This document shows, piece by piece, positions 62,682-64,000 of a DNA stretch of 64,000 bases. Origin of the DNA: an uncultured Paludibaculum sp. (GTDB lineage: Bacteria > Acidobacteriota > Terriglobia > Bryobacterales > Bryobacteraceae); assembly GCF_963665245.1 (NCBI RefSeq), contig NZ_OY762269.1:2548501-2612500 (forward strand), in the 5' to 3' direction. The translations under genes were made by a program, and so were the position numbers. The stretch's first letter is position 1, and each line of letters starts with the position of its first letter. Under the pieces are notes generated by a model. The model made no database searches and was not told where the DNA came from. It saw nothing but the letters and a program-made list of their open reading frames with translations.

Positions 62682-64000
62682 AGAATCCGCTCGTCCTGGT
62701 GGAACTTCGCCACGCTTCCCGGTGTCGAACTGGGCCGTACCACTCCGAGTTTCCACCACCGTTCCACCATGTCCAGTTCATTGCCAATGCCTTGCGACCA
62801 ATTCACAGGACCCGTCGCGGTGGGACTCGCCCGCACTTGATTGGGCCGTTGCGCCGGCCACCAGTTGTCGGCGCATTGCAGAAAGTCCGCTTGCCAGGGC
62901 AGTGCGGAGCGCTTTGTGACGTCGCCCTCCATCACGCCTGCCGTGTCGTTTTCGTTCTCCGCGTGCCGGAGCCGGAACTCGAATGGGGTGACGTAGAGAT
63001 TTGTGTTGCGAAGGTTCCAACTGGCCTCCATGCCGGGGAAAAATGCGCCGCCGCAGCCCGCCTCAAGAGCGGCCCGGTCCAGGCCCGCTGGGGAAATCAC
63101 CGTCTCCGGACTTGGCGGTTGCCCCGTCCAATCCGCCAGGAACTGCCCGTTCGACCAGCGCCGCAGGAATTCATACTGGGTTTTCGTGATGGCGAAAGTA
63201 GGCGATTCTTGCACCATGCCGCCGGTCCCGTCGGACTTTAGCTTCGGCATGGTTCTCGTCGTACTCGTCGGGTCAAGATCGTTGGGATTCCTTAGCCGAT
63301 TGAAGATTCTCGCTCGTGGATTGGTCGCCGGAGTCTCGCCCGGTTGAGGAGCCTGCCCGAGCAGTGCCCAGTCAAAGTGCGCCGGAGAGTGGGTGTTGGC
63401 GCCTTGATTGACCCAGCGATAGTCAAAAGCCTTGTGGAGAATCGCGTAAATGTGGCGGCTGAATGAGGGCTGGAAGCCCGCCTGCCATGTCTGGGATGCT
63501 GCATCGAAAATGCTCGCATCCGCGCCGAACTTCCGCAGCGCCAAGTCGTAGAGCAGGTCGTAAATGCTGACGATGTTCTCGATTGGCGGCGCATAGTCCG
63601 GCGGCGCGACGATTACCCACGCCTTACCGCTGGCTTCAATCTCCACCCCACTCGCGAATCTCACCCGCGCAGTCACCGGTCCGTCGGAGACGTCATCGAA
63701 CCAGCCGTCGTTGTTCGCAAAATTCAGGGTGCTCTGTGGAGTGCCGGTCGTGCCGGACTTCCCGAATCCGCCCGCCACGATGAGGCGCCCCGCCTGATCC
63801 GTCGCCAATGTCCCCAACGAATCGATCGAGGTCGACGGATTGAGCGTCGGCGGCCACTTCTCGTTCGCGGGATTCGTGCTCGAGTTGCGATTTACCTCCC
63901 CGTTTTGATTCGCTCCCGAGATTGTCCGGGCGCCGGGATCGATGATTAGTCTCTTGCGCCGCTCCTGCGCATCGGTGATGCCGCTGTTGCGAAGGTCCCC
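62678..64000 (-). CDS. LodA/GoxA-type CTQ-dependent amino acid oxidase (partial)
   Basis: The C-terminal about 440 residues of a LodA/GoxA family oxidase; the 5' part lies beyond the window. The cofactor residues are visible by motif: Cys in AGCGGAFFPGMEASWNLRN and Trp in CADNWWPAQRPNQVR. LodA (L-lysine epsilon-oxidase) and GoxA (glycine oxidase) use a cysteine tryptophylquinone built from these two residues and release hydrogen peroxide. The substrate here is not predictable. The flavoprotein gene directly downstream is its expected maturation partner. Confidence 0.88.
   Translation of the reverse strand, partial: GDLRNSGITDAQERRKRLIIDPGARTISGANQNGEVNRNSSTNPANEKWPPTLNPSTSIDSLGTLATDQAGRLIVAGGFGKSGTTGTPQSTLNFANNDGWFDDVSDGPVTARVRFASGVEIEASGKAWVIVAPPDYAPPIENIVSIYDLLYDLALRKFGADASIFDAASQTWQAGFQPSFSRHIYAILHKAFDYRWVNQGANTHSPAHFDWALLGQAPQPGETPATNPRARIFNRLRNPNDLDPTSTTRTMPKLKSDGTGGMVQESPTFAITKTQYEFLRRWSNGQFLADWTGQPPSPETVISPAGLDRAALEAGCGGAFFPGMEASWNLRNTNLYVTPFEFRLRHAENENDTAGVMEGDVTKRSALPWQADFLQCADNWWPAQRPNQVRASPTATGPVNWSQGIGNELDMVERWWKLGVVRPSSTPGSVAKFHQDERIL

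Noticed and set aside
1..64000. tRNA, rRNA or CRISPR loci
   Set aside because: No cloverleaf with a TTCGANTC-type arm, no rRNA stretch and no regularly spaced short direct repeats were seen on reading; a covariance search would be decisive.

Overview
The window is GC-rich chromosomal DNA that looks like a soil Acidobacteriota genome of the Bryobacterales/Solibacter type. This is inferred from gene content: a PadR regulator with an 872-residue ADOP-type MacB-like permease, a fused exosortase E/protease, RAYT-type repeat transposases, and a typical 'STGP...GKARAAQNARNHG' small protein. No rRNA, tRNA or CRISPR array was seen.

Layout. 1-1500: a hicAB toxin-antitoxin pair behind a clear palindromic operator. 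1804-2663 and 7889-8749: two near-identical 860 bp RAYT elements carrying the same disabling lesions; the second abuts a truncated duplicate of the 5' end of the GH3 glucosidase gene found at 25484. Between them, on the minus strand, lie an ECF sigma factor, its anti-sigma factor, a DUF305 protein, a YVTN propeller and a secreted protein of unknown function. 9896-12091: a patatin/outer-membrane-barrel fusion (type Vd secretion). 12915-17359: an operon of two GT4 glycosyltransferases, a PIG-L deacetylase and an (alpha/alpha)6 glycosidase. 17821-23778: envelope and stress genes (PRC-barrel, AsmA-like, YflT-type, haloperoxidase-like hydrolase, Dps). 25484-29384: a frameshifted GH3 glucosidase and a type B carboxylesterase.

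29409-31320: an exosortase E/CPBP protease fusion preceded by a 56-codon gene that encodes a complete VPEID-CTERM substrate; this is the most interesting self-contained system in the window. 31530-39189: mostly metabolic and membrane genes (nitroreductase, AlaC aminotransferase, double GNAT, rhomboid, quinone reductase) plus an isolated tadC-tadB-cpaB remnant of a Flp pilus locus. 39227-41230: a dead IS110 element. 41269-47988: radical SAM protein, acetate kinase, TauE exporter, two uroporphyrinogen-decarboxylase-like proteins and a sulfatase.

47977-55260 is an accessory island. Short foreign-looking genes (hypothetical protein, integrase stump, EVE-HNH modification-dependent nuclease, broken HNH protein, VapBC-type toxin-antitoxin, Amj lipid II flippase, HXXEE membrane protein) are separated by same-orientation copies of one dispersed repeat. 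The right part holds the PadR/ADOP pair, a three-unit tandem repeat, an ankyrin-type protein, and a LodB/LodA-type pair (flavoprotein plus quinone-cofactor amino acid oxidase) that runs off the window end.
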